Assembly: GCF_900115625.1 (NCBI RefSeq)
Contig: NZ_FOXD01000005.1
Location: 1-64,000 of the forward strand
Direction: 5' to 3'
Length of the DNA stretch: 64,000 nt
DNA from: Salibacterium halotolerans
Lineage (GTDB): Bacteria > Bacillota > Bacilli > Bacillales > Marinococcaceae
Shown: positions 43,646 to 50,817 of the stretch, one piece after another
Layout of the letters: every line of letters begins with the position of its first letter
How positions within the stretch are numbered: position 1 is the stretch's first letter
The notes under the pieces: generated by a model
Seen by the model: only the letters and a program-made list of their open reading frames with translations
Told to the model about the DNA's origin: nothing
Databases searched by the model: none
Translations under genes and position numbers: made by a program

Positions 43646-44764
43646 ATGAAGGAGGAACAGGCTGTGCCAAGGAACGTTTGTGTTATAGGGATGGGGCTGA
43701 TAGGCGGATCAATTGCTCTTTCCATTAAAAATGAACATGATGTACATATTACCGGAGTTGATATTGACGACAATCAGCTGAAGCTCGGCCGCTCGCTTGG
43801 TGTCATTGATGATGATACAAAAAATGTATCAGACGGGGTGGAGCACGCTGAGCTGATTATTCTTGCTGTACCAGTTACAAAAACGGAAGTCATGATTGAA
43901 CAGCTGCTGGACATGCCTCTTAAGGATGGGACCATCGTTACAGACGTTGGGAGTACAAAAAAAAGAATTGTGGAAAAAGCCGGCATGCTGAAGGAAAAAG
44001 GAGTAGAGTTTGTCGGCGGCCATCCCATGGCAGGATCGCATAAAAGCGGTGTCCAGGCTGCAAAAGCCCATTTATTTGAAAATGCCTTTTATGTATTAAC
44101 ACCTATCCAAGGTACTCCTGCTTCTACCATCATGCAGCTTCAGGATTGGCTGAAGGGAACCCGGGCTCAATTTCTGGAGTTAACAGCAGATCAACATGAT
44201 GAATTAGCGGGTTTAATCAGCCATTTCCCCCATATTATCGCAGCAGGGCTTGTGCAGCAGGTAAAAAATATTCACAAGGATGATTCACTGGTGACGCGGA
44301 TGGCAGCCGGAGGATTCCGTGATATTACACGGATTGCTTCGGCCAGTCCGGTCATGTGGCGTGATATTTTACTTCATAATAAACAGGTAATACTGGATCT
44401 TATGAAGGAGTGGAAAGCCCAGATGGAATCGGTGGAGGTTATGATTGAAGAGGAGGACAGTGAAGGTATTCTCGACTATTTTGGGTCAGCCAAATCGTTC
44501 CGGGACGGTCTCCCAGCCAAAGAACGGGGGGCGCTTCCTTCTCATTATGATCTGTTTGTGGATGTTCCGGACCACCCCGGAGTTATATCGGATGTCACCG
44601 GCATGCTTGCTGATAGCGGCATCAGCATCATCAACATCAGAATCATAGAAACTAGAGAGGATATCATGGGTGTGCTGCAGCTGACTTTTCGTTCTGACAG
44701 AGAAAGACTGGAAGGGAAAACACGGCTCGAACAGGCGCTTTACGAAACATATATCATGGGTTGA
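43646..44764 (+). CDS. tyrA: Prephenate dehydrogenase
   Basis: Oxidative decarboxylation of prephenate toward tyrosine. 372 residues: Rossmann motif GMGLIGGSIALS, then TDVGSTKKRIVEKA, GGHPMAGSHKSG, SHFPHIIAAGL, and a C-terminal ACT domain (about 300-368, DVPDHPGVISDVTGML) for feedback control. The ATG at 43646 has GGAGGAG upstream. A GTG at 43664 with its own AAGGAGGA is a credible alternative. In B. subtilis aroE (EPSP synthase) follows, but not here. Confidence 0.94.
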   Translation: MKEEQAVPRNVCVIGMGLIGGSIALSIKNEHDVHITGVDIDDNQLKLGRSLGVIDDDTKNVSDGVEHAELIILAVPVTKTEVMIEQLLDMPLKDGTIVTDVGSTKKRIVEKAGMLKEKGVEFVGGHPMAGSHKSGVQAAKAHLFENAFYVLTPIQGTPASTIMQLQDWLKGTRAQFLELTADQHDELAGLISHFPHIIAAGLVQQVKNIHKDDSLVTRMAAGGFRDITRIASASPVMWRDILLHNKQVILDLMKEWKAQMESVEVMIEEEDSEGILDYFGSAKSFRDGLPAKERGALPSHYDLFVDVPDHPGVISDVTGMLADSGISIINIRIIETREDIMGVLQLTFRSDRERLEGKTRLEQALYETYIMG

Positions 44765-44774
44765 AAATGCCGGA

Positions 44775-44803
44775 GAAGGAAGCGTTATTCCAACGTTTCC
44801 TTC
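44775..44803 (+). terminator. Hairpin downstream of tyrA
   Basis: A 12-bp stem GAAGGAAGCGTT/AACGTTTCCTTC with one G-T and a 5-base loop. Only scattered T residues follow, so termination would be weak or this is a 3' stabiliser. Confidence 0.5.
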
Positions 44804-44822
44804 CACTTGGTTCAACATGTGC

Positions 44823-44850
44823 TTGACATGACATTCAAAAAAGTTATAAT
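44823..44850 (+). promoter_or_regulatory. Strong sigma-A promoter in the tyrA-45046 gap
   Basis: TTGACA at 44823-44828, 16-base spacer, TATAAT at 44845-44850. Both hexamers match consensus. No coding sequence starts within the following 190 bases. Confidence 0.8.
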
Positions 44851-44856
44851 AAACTT

Positions 44857-44952
44857 AAGCGTATGGTTTCTCTCCACTCCTATCCATACTCAAAATGGAA
44901 TAACTTTTTGTTAACCCGGTATGTAAGCGTTTACTTACCGGGTCTTTTTTTA
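44857..44952 (+). ncRNA. Candidate small RNA or attenuated leader
   Basis: Begins about 7 bases after a consensus promoter and ends in a strong terminator. It contains a hairpin GTATGG/CCATAC (44861-44866/44884-44889), whose 17-base loop is almost all pyrimidine with CUCUCC and ACUCCU, both complementary to Shine-Dalgarno sequences. No open reading frame with a ribosome site is present. It could be a trans-acting RNA or the leader of the gene at 45046. Confidence 0.5.
44914..44952 (+). terminator. Strong Rho-independent terminator containing a cre-like sequence
   Basis: 8-bp stem ACCCGGTA/TACCGGGT plus four further pairs beyond one mismatch, loop GCGT, then CTTTTTTT. The central TGTAAGCGTTTACT (44922-44935) matches the cre consensus at 13 of 14 positions. 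Confidence 0.9.
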
Positions 44953-44960
44953 TCCGGCCT

Positions 44961-45040
44961 TTTTCCTTCCTGTATCCCTCCTTCTGTCCGCAGGTTGTCC
45001 TGCATATAATGCTTCATAATAAAAGAAGGAGGAAGGAGAA
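44961..45040 (+). promoter_or_regulatory. Promoter box nested in a ribosome-site-masking structure (gene at 45046)
   Basis: CCTCCTTCT (44977-44985) is the exact complement of AGAAGGAGG (45024-45032). A second run at 44961-44968 pairs with 45033-45040, so the whole purine-rich ribosome site is covered. Between the arms, CATATAATG (45003-45011) resembles a sporulation -10 box or a TATAAT -10 with TTCTGT 17 bases upstream. RNA starting here would lack the masking arms. Confidence 0.55.
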
Positions 45041-45045
45041 AGAAA

Positions 45046-45921
45046 ATGGCATACTGGCTTATGTCGGCGGAAGAGCCGGTCCAGAAAAAGGTGAGGCATG
45101 TAAAAGTTCAGAATCAGTCATTTACCGGGCTTTACAGGGAACATTATGAAAAAGTGATGAGAATGGAGGCTGGGAATTTTCTAATAACCCCGGCAGCGAC
45201 AGCTCTGGGAGGCAGTGTCGACTCGTTTCTCGGAAAAGATGCAGATAAAAAGTGGACAACGATGATCCATAAAGGAATTACAACGGTCCTGCTGTTGATG
45301 CCCGTGACGTCGCGCCGAGGGTTGGAAGATGACGGCCGAAATCTCCAGCGTCAGCTCGCGCCTCCGGTTGATTATTTACTGGTGCCTTCCATCCCTTCAA
45401 ACAAACTCACTTCCACCATCATCCACGGGGTCATTTTAAACAAATATCCGCTTATCGAAATTACCTTCTCATCGTATAAAGACTGTAAAAATGTGCCGTG
45501 GGACTGGATCCGGCAGGCGGTGGGTCCGTCTGCGTTAAGTTTTATGTTTCGCTTCCCCCCTCCTGAAACAATAAAGGAGAATAGGCTGAAGGAAGAATGG
45601 GAAAAAGGTTTGGCTGCTGAATTTCCGGTTCTTCCGTTAAAAATGGGGCCGCTGTTGAATAAAAAAGAGCTGCAGTTCTGCGGTCTGTATCCTAAAAAGG
45701 GGTCTGTCGTTCGAGGTGATGCCGATTATCTGTTATACTATAAAACGGAACAGAAGGACGGAGCCCGGAAACAGCTGTCGGTTTCAAACAGACACCCGGA
45801 CATTGTTGTCATGCGTGGACACGTATTGAAAGCAGGACGTGTCTGCGCGTCGAACAATCCGTCCGGATACTGCTGCAATGGGGTATTTCCGGGGCGGCTG
45901 CGTTCTATTGATTACGCTTAA
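45046..45921 (+). CDS. Amidohydrolase-like protein lacking metal ligands, function unknown
   Basis: A 291-residue protein I do not recognise as a named family. Its pattern resembles an amidohydrolase worn at the active site. NFLITPAATALGGSVDSF stands where such enzymes have TPGLIDxHxH, followed by KGITTVLLL, like the usual GITTV strand. Near the end come GDADYLLYYK and HPDIVVMRGHVLKAGRV, as in the C-terminal beta-sandwich. The metal-binding HxH is absent. It ends with CASNNPSGYCCNG. The ATG has AAGGAG 7 bases upstream. It replaces aroE between tyrA and ypiA. Confidence 0.6.
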   Translation: MAYWLMSAEEPVQKKVRHVKVQNQSFTGLYREHYEKVMRMEAGNFLITPAATALGGSVDSFLGKDADKKWTTMIHKGITTVLLLMPVTSRRGLEDDGRNLQRQLAPPVDYLLVPSIPSNKLTSTIIHGVILNKYPLIEITFSSYKDCKNVPWDWIRQAVGPSALSFMFRFPPPETIKENRLKEEWEKGLAAEFPVLPLKMGPLLNKKELQFCGLYPKKGSVVRGDADYLLYYKTEQKDGARKQLSVSNRHPDIVVMRGHVLKAGRVCASNNPSGYCCNGVFPGRLRSIDYA

Positions 45922-45940
45922 CGAGCAAAGGGGTAGTGGA

Positions 45941-47209
45941 TTGAAATATAGTCTCGAACAAATCATGGAAATCATTCAACAGGGTAATACGGAAAAAGGG
46001 CTGGAACTTCTCAATGAGTTTGAAAAAGAAGCGGATCACCAGCAGCAGTATGATCTTGTGCAGCTGTACAATGAACTGGGAAGACCGGATAAAGCAGAAC
46101 CGCTCGTTCAGTACCTCATTCAGAATTATCCGGATGAAGGAGAACTGTTGACCACTGCGGCAGAGACAGCCATTGATATGGACAAGGAAGATGAAGCAAT
46201 CGAATGGCTTCTGGAAGTGGACAAGAAAGATGAAGCGTTTCTTCAGGCCCAGATGCTGCTGGCGGATTTATATCAGCTGCAGGGGCTTGATGAGGTGGCG
46301 GAATCGAAACTGAAGGCGGCACTTCAGGAAGCTCCGGAAGAACCTGTTTTACTGGCCGGTCTCGGAGATTATTATCTGGAACAGGGAGACTTTTCAAAAA
46401 GTATCCCGTATCTGAAACAGGCGGAGCGGCAGGGCTTTGAATTTCCGGAAGGGAGCCTTGATCTGCGTCTGGCCGAAGCTTACAGTTCCACCGGGAATTT
46501 TGAAGATGCCATGTCTTATTATGAAAAAGGGATAAAAGAAAAACAGGAGCCGCAGGCGCTGTTCGGCTACGGGTATACAGCGCTGCAGGTGAGTGATTAT
46601 CAGACTGCCTCCAAGCAGCTGGAAGAGCTGAAAGCGATGGATCCCGAATTTGTCACGTTGTATCCTTACCTGGTACGGGCGTATGAAGGAGTGGAACATT
46701 TTGATCAGGCGTTAAAGACAGCGGAAGACGGTCTTTCTGTCGACGAATTCAATGATCAGTTGTTTCTTGAAGCCGGCAAACTGCACATGGCACTTGATGA
46801 TCAGTCCTCTTCCGAAAAAAGACTCCGCGAGGCACTGTCGCTGAATCCGGCCAACAGAGACGCGGCATTTGCGGTGCTGGAGTTGTGGCACACTCAGGAA
46901 GACTATGAGTCCATGATCGATCTTGTTTCCTACCTGAAAGACATCAAAGAGGACGACCCGGGACTGGACTGGTATCTCGGCAAAGCACAGTGGGGAGAAG
47001 AGGACTTTAACAAAGCCCTTGAAACGTATAAGGGCATTCAGCAGGAATACACAGAGAACGAATTATTTCTCGAAGATTACGGTCGTCTGCTTCTGGAACT
47101 TGGATACAGGGAGCAGGCACTGCGTCATTTCCGCAGTGTTCTCTCTATAGATCCGGCCAACACAGAAATTCAGGAACTGGTTACAGATCTTGAGGACAGC
47201 GGAATGTAA
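45941..47209 (+). CDS. ypiA: Tetratricopeptide-repeat protein YpiA
   Basis: 422 acidic residues made almost entirely of TPR helix pairs (for example LLAGLGDYYLEQGDFSKSIPYLKQA and RLAEAYSSTGNFEDAMSYYEKG), with no membrane segment. It probably acts as a cytoplasmic interaction scaffold. TTG at 45941 is chosen, because AAAGGGG lies 7 bases upstream and the resulting N-terminus KYSLEQIMEIIQQGN matches B. subtilis YpiA. Upstream reading overlaps the preceding gene. In B. subtilis ypiB follows and is missing here. Confidence 0.88.
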   Translation: MKYSLEQIMEIIQQGNTEKGLELLNEFEKEADHQQQYDLVQLYNELGRPDKAEPLVQYLIQNYPDEGELLTTAAETAIDMDKEDEAIEWLLEVDKKDEAFLQAQMLLADLYQLQGLDEVAESKLKAALQEAPEEPVLLAGLGDYYLEQGDFSKSIPYLKQAERQGFEFPEGSLDLRLAEAYSSTGNFEDAMSYYEKGIKEKQEPQALFGYGYTALQVSDYQTASKQLEELKAMDPEFVTLYPYLVRAYEGVEHFDQALKTAEDGLSVDEFNDQLFLEAGKLHMALDDQSSSEKRLREALSLNPANRDAAFAVLELWHTQEDYESMIDLVSYLKDIKEDDPGLDWYLGKAQWGEEDFNKALETYKGIQQEYTENELFLEDYGRLLLELGYREQALRHFRSVLSIDPANTEIQELVTDLEDSGM

Positions 47210-47216
47210 CCCGTTT

Positions 47217-47270
47217 GCCCCCTGTCATAAACACTGGTCTTTGAACCCATATGACAGGGGGCTTTATATT
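47217..47270 (+). terminator. Rho-independent terminator after ypiA
   Basis: 12-bp perfect stem (47217-47228 with 47251-47262) with a 22-base loop, followed by TTTATATTTT. Confidence 0.8.
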
Positions 47271-47293
47271 TTGCATCAGAAAGGAGATTCGCA

Positions 47294-47767
47294 ATGAGAT
47301 GGTCGACAGAAGATATTCCTTCATTTGTGAAAGAAAGACAGTACGTGGATACCGCGCTGCTGCCGCTGCTTCCGGTCGAATTCGGTGACGGCATCCGTCA
47401 GAGTGCAGCCATGACCGAATTCATCACGATTATGACAGCAGAGCTGGAAAGACAATTCAGGGGACGCATCTTGCTTGCGCCGTCCTATACATACCTCGCA
47501 GCAGATGGCGCAAACACACCGCAGACGGAAGAACTCAACAGATGGATAGAAACGATGAAAAAGGAAAAACTAAAACATATCATACTTCTTACAGCTGATT
47601 CATCGTGGAAGAAAATCGAGTATGAACTGGATGCTTTTTTGGTTTGGATGCCGCTTGTACCACTGGAAAACCTGGATGCTGCCTATAAGAAGCAGGTAAT
47701 ATCCGAACAGATCAAGCAGCTTCTTCCTGTTGTCATGGATAAATGGAAAGAAGAGGGGAAAAGCTGA
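47294..47767 (+). CDS. ypiF: YpiF-like DUF2487 protein
   Basis: 157-residue soluble protein starting MRWSTEDIPSFVKERQYVDTALLPLLP, typical of YpiF. No catalytic motif is visible. It directly precedes qcrABC in Bacillus, suggesting a link to the cytochrome bc complex, though none is proven to my knowledge. The start has AAAGGAG upstream, just after the ypiA terminator. Confidence 0.85.
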   Translation: MRWSTEDIPSFVKERQYVDTALLPLLPVEFGDGIRQSAAMTEFITIMTAELERQFRGRILLAPSYTYLAADGANTPQTEELNRWIETMKKEKLKHIILLTADSSWKKIEYELDAFLVWMPLVPLENLDAAYKKQVISEQIKQLLPVVMDKWKEEGKS

Positions 47768-47796
47768 AATTCCTGCATAATTGGTTCTACAAAAGA

Positions 47797-47826
47797 TTGA
47801 CAGGCTGTTGTCCGCTGGGCTATCAT
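47797..47826 (+). promoter_or_regulatory. Candidate sigma-A promoter of qcrABC
   Basis: TTGACA at 47797-47802, 18-base spacer, TATCAT at 47821-47826, about 75 bases before qcrA. Confidence 0.65.
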
Positions 47827-47899
47827 GAGTATGTCCTAGTTTTGTAACGTGTGTGTAAACATTGTCCGGGAAGACGGATATATAACAGGGGGGATACTG

Positions 47900-48403
47900 G
47901 TGAGTGATGAGCAGAATCACAATGTTTCAAGAAGGCAGTTTTTAACCTATACTCTTACCGGTGTGGGCGGCTTTATGGCTGCAGGCATCATACTGCCGAT
48001 GGCGCGCTTTGCCATTGATCCTGTGCTGCAGGCTGAAACTGAAGGGGATATGAAAGCGGTAACGGATGTATCGGAGCTGACAGAGAATCCGCAGCGGTTT
48101 GATTTTTCCTATGAACAGGTAGATGCCTGGGTGACATCGGAAGTGACAGAGACAGCGTTTATTTATCGAAGCGGGGAGGAAATTGTGGCGCTTTCCAATA
48201 CCTGTACGCATCTGGGGTGTAAAGTAAGCTGGGGGTCCAGTTCCGATCACCCCAACCAATTTTACTGCCCCTGCCACGGAGGACGGTACGAAAAAGACGG
48301 TACCAACATCGAGGGGACTCCGCCTACAGAACCACTTCACAGATATGTAGTCGAAGTGCGTGAAGGAACGGTGTATGTTGGTAAAGCAGAACCACAAGTT
48401 TAG
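47900..48403 (+). CDS. qcrA: Menaquinol:cytochrome c reductase Rieske iron-sulfur subunit
   Basis: 2Fe-2S subunit of the bc complex, exported by the Tat pathway and anchored by one N-terminal helix (about 18-36). 167 residues: twin-arginine motif SRRQFL at 10-15, and cluster ligands Cys102 and His104 in CTHLGC, and Cys123 and His126 in CPCHGG, with the disulfide pair Cys107 and Cys125. GTG at 47900 with GGGGGG upstream fits B. subtilis QcrA. Confidence 0.96.
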   Translation: MSDEQNHNVSRRQFLTYTLTGVGGFMAAGIILPMARFAIDPVLQAETEGDMKAVTDVSELTENPQRFDFSYEQVDAWVTSEVTETAFIYRSGEEIVALSNTCTHLGCKVSWGSSSDHPNQFYCPCHGGRYEKDGTNIEGTPPTEPLHRYVVEVREGTVYVGKAEPQV

Positions 48404-48417
48404 GAGGGGCGTCATTT

Positions 48418-49092
48418 ATGTTGCAGCGAGTATATGATTGGGTGGATGAACGTCTGGACATCACTCCGATGTGGCGGGATATTGCTGACCACGAAGTGCC
48501 TGAACACGTCAATCCGGCACATCATTTCTCAGCATTTGTATACTGCTTCGGCGGTTTGACATTTTTTATCACTGTCATTCAGATTTTGTCCGGCATGTTT
48601 TTGACCATGTATTATGTTCCTGATATTGTCAACGCTCACGAATCTGTGAAATACCTGCAGGGTGACGTGGCATTCGGCACCATCGTAAGGGGAATGCACC
48701 ACTGGGGGGCGAGCCTTGTAATCGTCATGATATTCCTACATACACTGCGCGTGTTTTTTACAGGAGCGTATAAAAAACCGAGAGAACTAAACTGGGTTGT
48801 CGGTGTTCTCATATTTTTTGTTATGCTTGGACTTGGTTTTACAGGCTATCTGCTTCCATGGGATATGAAAGCCTACTTCGCGACCGTTGTAGGACTACAG
48901 ATAGCAGAGAGTGTTCCTTTAGTGGGGACGCTTACAAAGACACTGCTTGCCGGAGATCCGGAAATCATCGGGGCGCAGACCTTGACCCGGTTTTTCGCGA
49001 TTCACGTGTTTTTCCTTCCGGGGGCACTGCTGGGTCTGCTGGCGGCACACTTTATCATGATTCGGAAACAGGGAATATCCGGACCATTGTAA
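48418..49092 (+). CDS. qcrB: Menaquinol:cytochrome c reductase cytochrome b subunit
   Basis: Four-helix cytochrome b6-type subunit holding the b hemes. The 224 residues include the haem-ligand helices AHHFSAFVYCFGG, GMHHWGASLVIVMIFLHTLRVF and RFFAIHVFFLPG, and the quinone-site GYLLPWDMKAYFAT. 14 bases after qcrA with GGAGGGG upstream. Confidence 0.97.
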   Translation: MLQRVYDWVDERLDITPMWRDIADHEVPEHVNPAHHFSAFVYCFGGLTFFITVIQILSGMFLTMYYVPDIVNAHESVKYLQGDVAFGTIVRGMHHWGASLVIVMIFLHTLRVFFTGAYKKPRELNWVVGVLIFFVMLGLGFTGYLLPWDMKAYFATVVGLQIAESVPLVGTLTKTLLAGDPEIIGAQTLTRFFAIHVFFLPGALLGLLAAHFIMIRKQGISGPL

Positions 49093-49140
49093 AAGCCTGC
49101 AGCAGAACGTATACGTTTGAGAATTTAAGGAGGGAAACCG

Positions 49141-50025
49141 ATGCATCGTGGAAAGGGCATGAAATTTGTCGGGGATTCACGTATACCGGCCGGACGTAAA
49201 CCGAATATTCCGAAAGATTATTCGGAATTTCCCGGGAAGACAGAAGCATTCTGGCCTAACTTTCTTCTGAAAGAATGGCTGGTCGGAGCTGTATTTCTGA
49301 TCGGTTATCTTTGTCTGACGGTAGCGCACCCTTCCCCGCTTGAAAGGGTTGCCGACCCTACCGACTCCGGTTATATTCCGTTGCCGGACTGGTACTTTCT
49401 GTTTTTATATCAGCTGCTGAAGTATGAATACGCGGCAGGTGACTTTACCGTGATTGGCGCGGTTGTCATTCCAGGTCTTGCATTTGGAGCTCTTCTGCTG
49501 GCCCCGTGGCTGGATACAGGGCCGGAACGGAAAGCTTCAAGAAGGCCGGTTGCTTCAGGACTAATGATTCTCGGCACCCTGGCGACTGTTTTTCTTACAT
49601 GGGAGTCGGTGGAGCACCATGACTGGGAAGCAGCGGCTGATCAGGGTGAAATGCTTGATGAAGAAGAACAGCAGGCTATGTCACAAGTCGATACCGAAGC
49701 GGCGGGGTATCAGATATATTCCGACCAGGGCTGTATCAGCTGTCACGGAGATCAGCTGCAGGGCTCCGGTTCAGCTGGACCGTCGCTCTACAATACGCAG
49801 TATGATGCCGAAACGGTAAAAGACATCGCTCAAAATGGTATTGGTGAAATGCCGGCCGGACAATTTGAAGGAAGCGAAGAAGACCTTCAGACGCTTGCTG
49901 AATACATTTCCTCCGGTGGAAACCCCGGAGGTGGCGGCGGTGGTTCCGAATCCGGAGGATCTTCCGGGGAAGGATCCGGTGGTGACTCAGGAGGATCACA
50001 AGGAGAAAACAGCGAAGGCGAATAA
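49141..50025 (+). CDS. qcrC: Menaquinol:cytochrome c reductase cytochrome b/c subunit
   Basis: Fusion of a subunit-IV-like membrane part (about 30-165, with PDWYFLFLYQLLKYE) and a C-terminal cytochrome c domain with CISCH near 199. The 294 residues exceed B. subtilis QcrC (255) mainly through a tail after the cytochrome domain, about residues 260-294, made only of Gly, Ser, Glu, Asp, Asn, Gln and Pro. The tail would face the outside and is strongly acidic. That fits a saline or alkaline habitat (inference). Confidence 0.95.
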   Translation: MHRGKGMKFVGDSRIPAGRKPNIPKDYSEFPGKTEAFWPNFLLKEWLVGAVFLIGYLCLTVAHPSPLERVADPTDSGYIPLPDWYFLFLYQLLKYEYAAGDFTVIGAVVIPGLAFGALLLAPWLDTGPERKASRRPVASGLMILGTLATVFLTWESVEHHDWEAAADQGEMLDEEEQQAMSQVDTEAAGYQIYSDQGCISCHGDQLQGSGSAGPSLYNTQYDAETVKDIAQNGIGEMPAGQFEGSEEDLQTLAEYISSGGNPGGGGGGSESGGSSGEGSGGDSGGSQGENSEGE

Positions 50026-50045
50026 AGAAAACGTTCGTTGTTTAC

Positions 50046-50077
50046 GGCTGTCCCATCTAACGGGACGGCCTTTTTTC
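50046..50077 (+). terminator. Rho-independent terminator after qcrC
   Basis: GGCTGTCCC/GGGACGGCC (50046-50054/50062-50070) then TTTTTT. Confidence 0.88.
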
Positions 50078-50107
50078 GACAGATGCAAAAAATGGTGGTG
50101 TTTTAAT

Positions 50108-50698
50108 ATGGGCATGATATTACGACTTCTGGGAATGCCGCAGGTTCTTGCGGTTCTTTTAATTGTAAACGGGCTGGGAACCATCTACGGGTACTGGTGG
50201 TACAACGTACAGCTCGTGGAAACTCCTCCGGTTTTTCTGATTTTTGTCCCGGACAGTCCGACCGCCAGCCTTTTTTTCTGCGGTGTCCTTGTGTTCTTTC
50301 TCTTTAAAAAACATAATGGGCTTCTGGAAGCACTGGCTGCTGTAACTTTGTTAAAATATGGAACATGGGCGGTGGTTATGAATATTTCAGCAGGAGCAGC
50401 AGGCGGCGACCTGAACTGGACGCATTATATGTTGATCGTCTCCCATGCGGCCATGGCGGTGCAGGCCCTCTTGTTTCTGCCGTATTACCGGATAAAGGCC
50501 TGGCACCTGGCAGCTGCGGCAGTCTGGACGGTACATAATGATATTATCGACTACGTGTACGGCATGTACCCGTGGGTGTCTCCTGTATTATCTGATGATA
50601 TTATGCATATTGGATATTTTACGTTCTGGCTGAGTGTGCTGTCGGTATTGGTGTTGTATGTGTTCAGCATGAAACGCCGTCATTATTTGTCTCTGTAA
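50108..50698 (+). CDS. ypjA: YpjA-like DUF1405 membrane protein
   Basis: 196 residues with about six membrane helices and conserved Asn, His and Asp within or near them (ISHA-like IVSHAAMAVQALLF, TVHNDIIDYVYGMYP). Size and location after qcrC equal B. subtilis YpjA. Function unknown. ATG at 50108 has only GGTGG as ribosome site. An ATG two codons later is possible. Confidence 0.82.
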   Translation: MGMILRLLGMPQVLAVLLIVNGLGTIYGYWWYNVQLVETPPVFLIFVPDSPTASLFFCGVLVFFLFKKHNGLLEALAAVTLLKYGTWAVVMNISAGAAGGDLNWTHYMLIVSHAAMAVQALLFLPYYRIKAWHLAAAAVWTVHNDIIDYVYGMYPWVSPVLSDDIMHIGYFTFWLSVLSVLVLYVFSMKRRHYLSL

Positions 50699-50752
50699 AG
50701 AAATGATCTCCACGCTCATAAGACCACGTAATTTGAAATAAAACGTCAAAAC

Positions 50753-50817
50753 AACCCCCTCCGGTCTACTCTTGTCCCATTTATCATAGAATGGATCATG
50801 AGAAGGAGGGGGTTTTT
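50753..50817 (+). promoter_or_regulatory. Promoter box nested in a ribosome-site-masking hairpin with T run (ypjB)
   Basis: AACCCCCTCC (50753-50762) exactly complements GGAGGGGGTT (50805-50814), which is the ypjB ribosome site. TTT follows, so the hairpin can also act as a terminator for ypjA read-through. The loop holds CATAGAATG (50785-50793), the same nine bases as before spoVIF, at the same 11-base distance from the arm. TAC at 50767-50769 is a possible sigma-K -35. Confidence 0.6.
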
